Source of the DNA: an uncultured Eubacteriales bacterium
Lineage (GTDB): Bacteria; Bacillota; Clostridia; Christensenellales; Borkfalkiaceae
NCBI GenBank assembly: GCA_905207235.1
Contig: CAJLKN010000001.1
Location: 101,389-165,388 of the forward strand
DNA length: 64,000 nt
Direction: 5' to 3'
This document shows positions 43,549 to 51,002 of the stretch, in pieces. Every line of letters starts with the position of its first letter. Within the stretch, counting starts at the first letter, position 1. Position numbers and translations under genes: made by a program. A model generated the notes under the pieces. The model was not told where the DNA came from. It ran no database searches and was given only the letters and a program-made list of their open reading frames with translations.

Positions 43549-44754
43549 TTACAATTTTTCTGCTATTTTTTGAAGGAATTGCCTGCTGTCGAGCTTTACG
43601 GGCGTTACGCCTTCGCGGCGGAACATGGGGATGAGGTCGCCCGTCATATAGCCGCTTTCTATCGTGGAAATAGTTGCCTTTTCGAGCTTTGCGGCGAAAT
43701 CTGAAAGAGCTTTGTTGCCGTCGAGCTCGCCCCTCTTGGCGAGAGCGCCCGTCCATGCCCAGATTGTTGCAACCGAGTTGGTAGAAGTCGTTTCGCCCTT
43801 GAGGTGCCTGTAATAGTGTCTTGTAACCGTGCCGTGAGCGGCTTCGAATTCGTATTTTCCGTCTGGGGAGACGAGCACGGAGCTCATCATCCCGAGCGAA
43901 CCGTATGCCGTGGCAACCATGTCGCTCATTACGTCGCCGTCATAATTTTTGCACGCCCAGAGCACTCCGCCCTCGCTGCGCATTATGCGCGCGACTACGT
44001 CGTCGATGAGGGTGTACATAAATTCTATTCCGAGTTCCTTGAAGCGGTCGGCGTATTCTGCCTGATAGATTTCGTTGAATATATCCTTGAAGCGGTGATC
44101 GTAAATTTTGGAAATGGTATCCTTCGCGCCGAACCAGACGGATATTTTATGCTCTGCGGCATAGTTGAAGCAACTGCGGGCAAAGGAAGCTATGGACGCA
44201 TCGAGGTTGTGCACGCCCTGAACAATTCCGTCGGAAGAAAATTCGTGAATGCAGCTGCGGCGCACTTCTTTGCCGTCCTTGTCGCATATAACGAGGTATG
44301 CGCTCTGTCCCTTTTCAACCCTGTCTTCTACGGAGTTATAAATATCGCCGTAGGCATGGCGGGCGAGCACAATGGGCTTTTTCCAGCCGGGAACGTAAGG
44401 CGTTATGCCCTCTGCGAGAATGGGAGCGCGGAACACCGTGCCGTCGAGAATGCGACGTATAGTTCCGTTGGGGCTCTTCCACATCTTTTTGAGCTTATAC
44501 TCTTCCACCCTCTGCGCATTGGGCGTGATGGTCGCGCACTTTACCGCAACCCCCCACTTTTTTGTCGCTTCGGCGGCGGCTACGGTAACCTTATCGTCGG
44601 TTTTATCGCGCTCGGGCAGTCCGAGGTCGTAATATTCCGTTTTAAGTTCGACGTAAGGTTCTATAAGTATTTCCTTTATCCAGCGCCAAAGAACGCGCGT
44701 CATTTCGTCGCCGTCCATTTCGACGATGGGGTTGCTCATGCGTATTTTATCCAT
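43549..44754 (-). CDS. icd: NADP-dependent isocitrate dehydrogenase, eukaryote-like subfamily
   Basis: 401 aa. It oxidatively decarboxylates isocitrate to 2-oxoglutarate. The N-terminus NPIVEMDGDEMTRVLW and the segments KSPNGTIRRILDGTVFRAPI, YDGDVMSDMVATAYGSLGMM and AAHGTVTRHYYRHLKG belong to the approximately 400-residue homodimeric type shared with mitochondria, not to the E. coli type. SD AGAGG supports the ATG at 44754. It is the last gene of the tsaE operon, 34 bp after ddl; metabolic connection to that operon is unclear. Confidence 0.95.
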   Translation of the reverse strand: MDKIRMSNPIVEMDGDEMTRVLWRWIKEILIEPYVELKTEYYDLGLPERDKTDDKVTVAAAEATKKWGVAVKCATITPNAQRVEEYKLKKMWKSPNGTIRRILDGTVFRAPILAEGITPYVPGWKKPIVLARHAYGDIYNSVEDRVEKGQSAYLVICDKDGKEVRRSCIHEFSSDGIVQGVHNLDASIASFARSCFNYAAEHKISVWFGAKDTISKIYDHRFKDIFNEIYQAEYADRFKELGIEFMYTLIDDVVARIMRSEGGVLWACKNYDGDVMSDMVATAYGSLGMMSSVLVSPDGKYEFEAAHGTVTRHYYRHLKGETTSTNSVATIWAWTGALAKRGELDGNKALSDFAAKLEKATISTIESGYMTGDLIPMFRREGVTPVKLDSRQFLQKIAEKL

Positions 44755-44788
44755 CAGGTACCTCTCTTATTTTAAGGTTATTTACCTG

Positions 44789-45895
44789 TTATTTTACTAT
44801 ATCGCCGCCGATCTTGCAACTGTTTGACACAAAATTATTGATTATGCCCGTATTGATGATGCGCTTTTTGCCCTCCTCTTCACTTCGCCTTACGGCGTCG
44901 TCCGCGAGCGACATTAGTATGTCGTAAAATCCGTCCCAGCCCTCGGACAAAAGGTAATAAGACAGCGAGCCCGGCACGGTGTTTACCTCCGAAAGCCAGA
45001 CATTTTCCCCTTCCAGAATATAATCGAAGCGCACAATTCCACGCATTTTCAGCGCGCCGTAAACGTAGCGCGTGGTGTCCTGAATGATTTTTGTCGTCTG
45101 CTCGTCTGTATGCGCGGGAAATATGCGGCTGCCTCCGCCCGAATACTTGTCGTCGTAACTTAAAATGTCGCCGCCGCTTAAAACCTCCTCGCAGGGAGAG
45201 ATTATTACCTCGTTCCCCACGGCGTAGGCGGCGCAGTTTATTTCGCGCCTGTTGGTTACGCAACGCTCGACTATGACGGACCCGTCCAGCTCGAACGCCG
45301 CAAGGAGAGCTTCTTCAAGCTCCTTTTTGTCGTCGGCGCGCACCACTCCTATGCTCGAACCGAGCGTGCAGGGCTTAACCATTACGGGAAAGCCGATATC
45401 GACTTCATCCGCGCCGTCCGAGGAAGTTACAAGGCAATAGGGCAGAGTGCTTACCCCCAGACCATTGAGCGCGATTTTTGTCAGGTATTTATCGAGAAAA
45501 AGGGCGCTTTCGAAAGCCGAAGCCGAGGCGAGCGGAATGGAAAAACTGCTGCACAGTCCGCTTATGCCGCCTCCTTCGCCCCAGCCGCCGTGGCAACAGT
45601 TGATTGCGCACCTGACCTGAACGCGGCGTTTGATTTTTCCGCGGGAAGAGAGCACGAAAATTTCGCCCTCCGAAAAAGCTATTTTTTCCGAACGCGGCAG
45701 AGCGCCGTCCTTATATGCCTTTATATCCGCAAGTTCGCCGCCCGCATAAAATGCGCCGCTCTGGGTTATATAGACGGGCAGAACTTTTTCGCCTCTGCGC
45801 GAGAGAACGTTGCACGTCATAGTTCCCGTCATTATTGAAATTTCGTTTTCGCTTGAAACGCCGCCGAAAAATACGGCTAATACGCCTTCGGGCAT
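44789..45895 (-). CDS. ddl: D-alanine--D-alanine ligase
   Basis: 368 aa from the ATG at 45895 (GGAGGTG upstream). An ATP-grasp enzyme that joins two D-Ala for the peptidoglycan stem. Segments include VFFGGVSSENEISIMTG at the N-terminus, the ATP-binding strand FPVMVKPCTLGSSIGV, and the metal/D-Ala site FDYILEGENVWLSEVNTVPGSL. It sits directly after murF, whose enzyme uses its product. Its SD is inside a terminator-like stem (45896-45937). Confidence 0.95.
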   Translation of the reverse strand: MPEGVLAVFFGGVSSENEISIMTGTMTCNVLSRRGEKVLPVYITQSGAFYAGGELADIKAYKDGALPRSEKIAFSEGEIFVLSSRGKIKRRVQVRCAINCCHGGWGEGGGISGLCSSFSIPLASASAFESALFLDKYLTKIALNGLGVSTLPYCLVTSSDGADEVDIGFPVMVKPCTLGSSIGVVRADDKKELEEALLAAFELDGSVIVERCVTNRREINCAAYAVGNEVIISPCEEVLSGGDILSYDDKYSGGGSRIFPAHTDEQTTKIIQDTTRYVYGALKMRGIVRFDYILEGENVWLSEVNTVPGSLSYYLLSEGWDGFYDILMSLADDAVRRSEEEGKKRIINTGIINNFVSNSCKIGGDIVK

Positions 45896-45937
45896 AAAAA
45901 AACACCTCCGCAAGATATTTCTCCGCTTTGGTGTTTT
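45896..45937 (-). terminator. Terminator-like hairpin overlapping the ddl RBS
   Basis: AAAACACC and GGTGTTTT pair across a 23-nt loop, and T7 runs up to the ddl ATG. The 3' arm includes the GGAGGTG ribosome-binding site. It can act as a partial terminator after murF, a translational brake on ddl, or both. Confidence 0.55.
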
Positions 45938-45957
45938 ATGTTTTTCTTTATGCAGCG

Positions 45958-47562
45958 TTAATTGTAAATGTCGGGCAGATCGTTCAGAAAGAGCACGACG
46001 TCGCCCTTATTTACTATATGACCTATTTCGCTTTCGGCGTCGAAGAGCGTTCTGACCACCTTTACCTTTGTCTCGTCTCCGCCCGCGTCGAGATAACCCT
46101 GCTTTACATAGCCGACGAGCGTATCGCCGACGAGAATTATGTGGTCGAGCCCGACGAGCTTTGCGCCCAGCGCGGCATTTTCTTCGCGGTCGAGGACGCC
46201 GAGTTCAACTAGCCCGGGGGTTACTACCGTCTTTGCGCCGGGAAAAGTTTTCAAAACGTTTATTGCGGCTTCCGCGCCCTTTATGTTGGCGTTGTAGCCG
46301 TCGTCGATGATGTTTATGCCGCCGCTCTTTATGAGCTGAAGGCGGTGTTCGATAAATTCGAGTTTTTCAATCGCCGAAGCTATGCTGTCGAAATCGACGC
46401 CCATGGCGAAAGCGCACAGGGCGCATATGCCGATATTTCTTGCGGCGTGTTCGCCGAGAAGCGCCGTATGGACGGTGCGTTTTTCGCCGCCCAGTTCGAG
46501 AGTGAAAGTCGTGCCATTGCAATCGGATTTTATATCGCTTACGCAATCGCACTTAAACTTCTGACAGTCGTACTCCTTGAAGAGGTCGTAGCAATCATCG
46601 GCTATGAAAGCGCTCTTTTTAGTCGCTTCGAGTATTTCGCCCTTGCCCGAAATTATATTTTCCATTGTGTGGAAACTTTCGAGGTGCTGGGGGCATATGC
46701 CCGTTATTATCGAGTAATCGGGAGGGCACATTGCGCACAGTTGGGCGATATCGCCGACATGGCGCGCGCCCATTTCGGCTATGAACACGTCGTAATTTTC
46801 AAGCTCGGAAGAATTTATCGTCATGGAAATTCCGAGAGGCGTGTTGTGCGAACGGGGCGTTGACAGAACGCGGTATTTTGCCGAGAGCAACTGTGTGAGA
46901 ATTTTTTTCACGCTCGTTTTGCCGTAGCTGCCCGTAATGCCTACAACAGTAAGATTTTGCGCGGCGGCTAGCTTTGCTTTCGCTTTTCTGACGTATGACG
47001 CATTGCGGGGAACTTCATAAATTTTTATTATGCTGTTCGCAAGGCATACCAAAGGAAGCAACAACAAAGGCAACACGGCGAGCGGGACGTATCTTACCGC
47101 CGAGAACATTGCATTGCCCCAGCAATAGTCGGCGAAGTTGAGAAGCGTAACTAAAAGATATGAAACTATCGCGCAGACCAGCCAGACCGAAGCCATGAGC
47201 CTGCCGAACCTCGGCGTGAGCGTCGCGGGACTGCGCAGAGAAAGGCGCGTATCGGCGTAGATGAAGACGATATAAAAAATAACGAAACCTGCAAGACTTA
47301 TCACCGCCGCCCATTCGCCCGCGAACGAAAAGCAAAGCGCGAGCACGGCGGACGTGAGAAAGCAGCATATGGCGAGCAGAAGGTGCCTGCCGAGCGTAAG
47401 GTTATTCTTCTTGCGCGACCATTCCACAAGTTTTTTGTTGGAATAGAGGCACGACTGCAATATGCCGAGCAGTTTTGCCGACGACAAAAGCATTGCCAGC
47501 GAGAAGAACAGCGCTATTACGACGCACTCAATCGTCTTGTTGACTGATATAAATATTCCCAT
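45958..47562 (-). CDS. murF: MurF-like Mur ligase with an N-terminal membrane domain
   Basis: 534 aa. Residues 1-180 form about five hydrophobic segments (near 11-34, 59-80, 84-103, 122-145, 157-180) in place of the usual soluble MurF N-terminal UDP-MurNAc-binding domain. The Mur ligase core follows: ATP loop GITGSYGKTS (208-217), AEMGARHVGDIAQLC, the HNTPLGI segment, and DDGYNANIKGAEAAI, motifs typical of MurF (addition of D-Ala-D-Ala to the UDP-MurNAc-tripeptide). Adjacent ddl supports this role. SD GGAGG; the ATG follows the hydrolase stop directly. A ligase for another wall polymer is the main alternative. Confidence 0.85.
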   Translation of the reverse strand: MGIFISVNKTIECVVIALFFSLAMLLSSAKLLGILQSCLYSNKKLVEWSRKKNNLTLGRHLLLAICCFLTSAVLALCFSFAGEWAAVISLAGFVIFYIVFIYADTRLSLRSPATLTPRFGRLMASVWLVCAIVSYLLVTLLNFADYCWGNAMFSAVRYVPLAVLPLLLLPLVCLANSIIKIYEVPRNASYVRKAKAKLAAAQNLTVVGITGSYGKTSVKKILTQLLSAKYRVLSTPRSHNTPLGISMTINSSELENYDVFIAEMGARHVGDIAQLCAMCPPDYSIITGICPQHLESFHTMENIISGKGEILEATKKSAFIADDCYDLFKEYDCQKFKCDCVSDIKSDCNGTTFTLELGGEKRTVHTALLGEHAARNIGICALCAFAMGVDFDSIASAIEKLEFIEHRLQLIKSGGINIIDDGYNANIKGAEAAINVLKTFPGAKTVVTPGLVELGVLDREENAALGAKLVGLDHIILVGDTLVGYVKQGYLDAGGDETKVKVVRTLFDAESEIGHIVNKGDVVLFLNDLPDIYN

Positions 47563-48342
47563 TTATTCCTCCGTAAGGAATTTCAAAACCATATTGTTGA
47601 ACGCGTCAGCGTTTTCGCAGAAACAGAAATGCCCGCCGTCAATAATTTCGAGGCGACTGCCGCTTATGCACTTTCTGAACGTCTCCCCCTCCTGCGAGGC
47701 GGGAGTAACGCCGTCATCCCTGCCGTAAATTAAGAGCGTGCGGCTTTTCACCGCCCGCGCGCAATCGCGCAGATCTTCGTTGACTATCTTTTTATAACTC
47801 TGCCGCATGACGGGCGAAAGAGCGCGGTATTCCTCGCTGCCGAAATGCCTTTCCGCAAAGGAAGAAAAAAATTTTTTTACCGCCCTGTAAGCTGCGACCC
47901 TGCGGCGATATTTTGCGGAGCGAGCCTTAACCAGCCCCGCGCCGCCCGTTACGACCAGCCTGTCGGCAAAATCCCCCTCCGAAAGGAGCTTGAAAGCCAC
48001 CCTCGCCCCGAAAGAATGGGCGATTATATGGGGCTTTTCGCCGCAAGTTATGCCTATAAATTTTTTCAGCCAATCGGCATAGTCGCCAACCGACCACGCC
48101 TCTTCTATCGTTGCGGAGCGACCGAAGCCGGGCAAATCGGGTACGACGACGCTGAACCCCGCATTGACGAAAAAGCGCGTCTGATAATAAAACGAACGCC
48201 CGTCGGACATATATCCGTGCAGGAAAATTATCTTCTTCCCGTTGCCGCACATATCGCATCCGACGTATCTGCCGTCAATTACTATAAAATTTTCCTCCCC
48301 GAAAGAATTTTTTATCCGAGAGAGTATTTCATGACGAGGCAA
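47563..48342 (-). CDS. Alpha/beta hydrolase, unusual start
   Basis: About 259 aa if the TTG at 48342 is used; a GTG at 48396 would add 18 residues. Homologous-looking sequence begins only near FIVIDGRYVG, and the best SD (GGGGAGG, 48300-48294) stands eight bases before an ATA codon at 48285, so an AUA start is possible. Fold motifs: oxyanion HGYMSDGRS, nucleophile Ser in AHSFGARV, acid in YGRDDGVTP and His in DGGHFCF. The substrate is unknown. It lies between rimI and murF in a tightly packed operon. Confidence 0.82.
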   Translation of the reverse strand: MPRHEILSRIKNSFGEENFIVIDGRYVGCDMCGNGKKIIFLHGYMSDGRSFYYQTRFFVNAGFSVVVPDLPGFGRSATIEEAWSVGDYADWLKKFIGITCGEKPHIIAHSFGARVAFKLLSEGDFADRLVVTGGAGLVKARSAKYRRRVAAYRAVKKFFSSFAERHFGSEEYRALSPVMRQSYKKIVNEDLRDCARAVKSRTLLIYGRDDGVTPASQEGETFRKCISGSRLEIIDGGHFCFCENADAFNNMVLKFLTEE

Positions 48343-48749
48343 TCCTCGCCGTCCGAGTAGTAGCGCGTGCGGGCATAACAACCTTTGAAGCCGCACTTTA
48401 AATACATAGCCATTGCGGGGGCGTTGGAAACGCGCACTTCTAGGAATATGTCCTTTACCCCTTCCGCTTCGGCATATTCTTTGAGCATGGACAAAAGCTG
48501 CGTGCCCGTGCCGCCGCGGCGGTATTGTTCCGCGACGAAGACGTTTTCGACGTCGGCGCTGTCCGCAGCCACGGTTATTCCGCCGAAGCCGACTATCTCT
48601 TCCCCGTCAACCGCCACAAAGCCGCAGAACGCAGGATTTTCGTAGCACGAAGCGAAAGTGCGGTAGCTCCACAAATCGTTTGAAAAGCATTGCTTTTCAA
48701 GTTCGGCAAGCGAAAGGATGTCTTCGAAACGCCATTTGCGGAAGGTCAT
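48312..48749 (-). CDS. rimI: Ribosomal protein alanine N-acetyltransferase RimI-like
   Basis: 145 aa GNAT enzyme. The acetyl-CoA-binding segment is VFVAEQYRRGGTGTQLLSMLKEYA, with EVRVSNAPAMAMYLKCGF near the end, typical of RimI (N-terminal acetylation of ribosomal protein S18). It is encoded with tsaB and tsaE, the usual order in Firmicutes. The ATG overlaps the tsaB stop (ATGA). Confidence 0.93.
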   Translation of the reverse strand: MTFRKWRFEDILSLAELEKQCFSNDLWSYRTFASCYENPAFCGFVAVDGEEIVGFGGITVAADSADVENVFVAEQYRRGGTGTQLLSMLKEYAEAEGVKDIFLEVRVSNAPAMAMYLKCGFKGCYARTRYYSDGEDCLVMKYSLG

Positions 48750-49351
48750 TTTCGCGCCTCCTCCGCCTGACTTTTGCGTACGTACAGCGCGTGTATTGTG
48801 TCGGTGAGGTTATCTGAAAGGGCGCACACCGCATTATAGAGGCAATCGCCCGCATTTATTTTTGTGTAATTTTCAAGCGGCAGATCTTCGAACCCATAGA
48901 CGGGAACGCCCAGAGCGCGCACCTCTTCGCCCGAAATGTAGCAGGGTTCGAGATAAATTTTTCTGTCATGACAATAGCCGCAGACGTAATACTTTCCGTG
49001 CATTGCGTCTATCGCCACGGCAAAGTTGCCGCAACTGTTTACATTGTATGCGATAAGGTCGAACGAGGTTACGCCCAAAAGTTTTTTGCCCGTCGCAAAA
49101 GCCATTCCCTTTGCCGCAGATATGCCTATCCTTATTCCCGTAAACGACCCCGGTCCCGTAACCGCGGCAAAGAACGCGCAGTCAGAAGGCGTCATATCAG
49201 CCTCTTTGATGGCATTATCTATTTCGGACATAAGAATGACCGAATGTTTCATTGCACATTCGCCTATATAACGGCGGACTATCTTTTCGCCCTTTTTTGC
49301 GACGACCGTGAGATATTTTGACGACGTGTCCAACGCAAGAAAATCAGTCAT
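48746..49351 (-). CDS. tsaB: t6A biosynthesis protein TsaB
   Basis: 201 aa, ASKHA-fold scaffold of the TsaBDE complex that makes N6-threonylcarbamoyl-adenosine 37. The segments FLALDTSSKYLTV, HSVILMSEIDNAI and VTGPGSFTGIRIGISAAKGMAF are characteristic. It overlaps tsaE by 8 bases. TsaD and TsaC are not in the window. Confidence 0.95.
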   Translation of the reverse strand: MTDFLALDTSSKYLTVVAKKGEKIVRRYIGECAMKHSVILMSEIDNAIKEADMTPSDCAFFAAVTGPGSFTGIRIGISAAKGMAFATGKKLLGVTSFDLIAYNVNSCGNFAVAIDAMHGKYYVCGYCHDRKIYLEPCYISGEEVRALGVPVYGFEDLPLENYTKINAGDCLYNAVCALSDNLTDTIHALYVRKSQAEEARK

Positions 49352-49748
49352 ATTCTATCATCCTCGCGTTTTCCGAAATTTTTGTTATGGTTACTTTTTT
49401 ATACTTCTCGGGCAAAACGCTCGCTATATTGCTCGCCCATTCGATGAGGCATATGCCGTCGGCATAGAAATAATCGCATAGTCCCAGCGCTTCGGCCTGT
49501 TCACCGCAGTTTAAGCGGTAACAATCGTAATGATAAAGTTTTCCGCCGTAGTCGTTCATGTAAGCGTAAGTCGGCGAGGTGATTTCGTCGGTTATGCCGA
49601 GACCTCTTGCGACGCCCTTTGCAAAAACCGTCTTGCCCGCGCCCATGTCGCCTTCGAGGACGACAACGTCGCCGCCCCTGAGCGTTTTTGCGTATTGTTC
49701 GGCGAAGCGCAAAGTCTGCTCTTCGCCCCGAGAAATAAAACTTGCCAT
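49344..49748 (-). CDS. tsaE: t6A biosynthesis ATPase TsaE
   Basis: 134 aa. Walker A GDMGAGKTVFAKGVARGLG (about 34-52) and the TSPTYAYMNDY...LYHYDCYRL segment are typical. It regulates turnover of the TsaBD complex. It is the first gene of the tsaE-tsaB-rimI-hydrolase-murF-ddl-icd operon. The ATG lies 8 nt after a TATAAT box with no SD, and its first codons form the 3' arm of a long hairpin that follows ribU. Confidence 0.95.
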   Translation of the reverse strand: MASFISRGEEQTLRFAEQYAKTLRGGDVVVLEGDMGAGKTVFAKGVARGLGITDEITSPTYAYMNDYGGKLYHYDCYRLNCGEQAEALGLCDYFYADGICLIEWASNIASVLPEKYKKVTITKISENARMIEYD

Positions 49749-49779
49749 ACGCTTATATTATAACGCGTATGGCAGTTTT
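49737..49779 (-). terminator. Terminator-like hairpin containing the tsaE start codon
   Basis: On the minus strand AAAACTGCCATACGC pairs with GCGTATGGCAAGTTTT (one bulged A) around a 12-nt loop. It lies 54 bp past the ribU stop and ends in a T-rich stretch, so it can end the ribU transcript. The tsaE ATG lies in its 3' arm and the tsaE -10 box in its loop. Confidence 0.65.
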
Positions 49780-49785
49780 TTGCAA
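49757..49785 (-). promoter_or_regulatory. Promoter of the tsaE operon, predicted leaderless
   Basis: TTGCAA (49785-49780), 17 bp, TATAAT (49762-49757), then eight bases to the tsaE ATG. The predicted 5' leader is 0-3 nt. Confidence 0.65.
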
Positions 49786-49832
49786 TAATATACAGTTGTT
49801 TTTTTAATTGAATGATTTATCCCTGAGGCAAA

Positions 49833-50609
49833 TCAGATTGCGTCGTAAAGGAAATATCTCAACAGTATTGCCGCGACGACGGCGAGCAGAATGACGGCGA
49901 GGATTATGATTACTTTTATGTTCGTCTTTCTAGTCTGCTCCTCCGTTCTTTCCGTCTTGGGGGAAAGTTTTGCGTTGAGCTTGTTGATAACTACCGATAT
50001 ATGCTTATATACGGGCAGAACGACGAGAGCCGCAATGAGACATCTGAGCGCATTGAAAGGAAGCACCGCACACCACAGATAATATGTAAAGAAATTTTCA
50101 ACCGTTACATTGGTTCTGAAAAGTTCGCTCATTATGCCGAGCATGACGTTCCAGTTGCCGCCGAAGAACAGTTGAAGATACAGGGGAACGAGTACCAGCC
50201 AGTTTGCCAAAATACCTACTGCCGTAGAGCAAACCGAGCCTACGATAAGTCCCACGATGGCGCCTTTGAAAGTGCGGTGATACTTATAGATAAGCCCCGC
50301 GGGAACTACGAGAGCGCATCCGAGCAGCAGGTCGGCAAAGTCGCCTACGAACATCGTAGAAGTACCCGTAAGCAAAAGTTCGAGCAATATTTTAACGCCT
50401 ACGATTATCGCGCCTGACAGGGGTCCGAGCGCAAACGTACCTATCAGGGCAGGAATGTCCGAAAGGTTGATTTCGAGCCAGCTGGGAAAGATGGGTAGCG
50501 AAAATTTTAAAATGTAAAGAATTGTTGCGATAGCGGAAAATATTGAAATTACCGCTATGCGGGTTGAGTTGAGATACCTTGCTCTTCCCGCGGTTTTTGT
50601 CTGTTCCAT
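49833..50609 (-). CDS. ribU: Riboflavin ECF transporter S component
   Basis: 258 aa. It binds riboflavin in the membrane and works with a shared ECF ATPase/EcfT module that is not in this window. Five to six helices between residues 18 and 205 match RibU, with the N-terminal basic segment and IFPSWLEINLSDIPALIG typical of the family. After the core a polar linker (about 212-230) leads to an extra hydrophobic helix (about 232-253), which standard RibU proteins of about 190-210 aa lack. It is controlled by the FMN riboswitch upstream. SD AAGGAG. Confidence 0.92.
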   Translation of the reverse strand: MEQTKTAGRARYLNSTRIAVISIFSAIATILYILKFSLPIFPSWLEINLSDIPALIGTFALGPLSGAIIVGVKILLELLLTGTSTMFVGDFADLLLGCALVVPAGLIYKYHRTFKGAIVGLIVGSVCSTAVGILANWLVLVPLYLQLFFGGNWNVMLGIMSELFRTNVTVENFFTYYLWCAVLPFNALRCLIAALVVLPVYKHISVVINKLNAKLSPKTERTEEQTRKTNIKVIIILAVILLAVVAAILLRYFLYDAI

Positions 50610-50660
50610 ATAAAAGAACTCCTTAAAAATTTATTTTTAAAGCAATTCTTTGTAATGTAA

Positions 50661-50691
50661 ACGCCCCGAAAACATAGAGTTTTCGGGGCGT
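50661..50691 (-). terminator. Second terminator hairpin of the FMN riboswitch leader
   Basis: ACGCCCCGAAAAC and GTTTTCGGGGCGT around a 5-nt loop, between the first hairpin and the ribU start. The T-run is weak. Confidence 0.6.
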
Positions 50692-50717
50692 AGAAAAAGC
50701 TGTTCCGTAAAAATTAA

Positions 50718-50737
50718 GCCCCGCCAAAATGCGGGGC
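50718..50737 (-). terminator. First terminator hairpin of the FMN riboswitch leader
   Basis: GCCCCGC and GCGGGGC around a 6-nt loop, followed on the minus strand by TTAATTTTT. It lies about 35 bp after the aptamer and is the likely ligand-controlled terminator. Confidence 0.75.
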
Positions 50738-50770
50738 GACAGTATGCAGAAACTGCTTTTAAAAATTCTT

Positions 50771-50895
50771 TTTCCATCCGGACTGTACCGTCGGTTTCGG
50801 ATTTGCACCGAATCGGGAAAGTTAAAAAACTTTCGTCGCAGACTTATGCGCAAAAACGCAATCACTGCCGGTGAGGAATTTCGCCTCGCCCCAAA
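50771..50895 (-). promoter_or_regulatory. FMN riboswitch (RFN element)
   Basis: The minus strand shows the conserved RFN blocks in order: GGGGCGAGGCGAAATTCC, TCACCGGCAGTGA, GTCTGCGAC, GATTCGGTGCAAATCCG and the closing ACCGACGGTACAGTCCGGATGG. It binds FMN and switches off ribU, most likely by termination at the hairpins downstream. Confidence 0.95.
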
Positions 50896-50917
50896 GAATA
50901 ACTTTAAATTGTGATTT

Positions 50918-50946
50918 AATTATATATCCGACAAACGCGCGTGTCA
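50918..50946 (-). promoter_or_regulatory. Promoter of the FMN riboswitch-ribU unit
   Basis: Full-consensus TTGACA (50946-50941), 17 bp, TATAAT (50923-50918), about 20 bp before the aptamer. Confidence 0.82.
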
Positions 50947-51002
50947 ACAGAATTGAGGCACTCATTTTACAATTATTTGCATTGCCTCTCAAAGCGGAAA
51001 AA

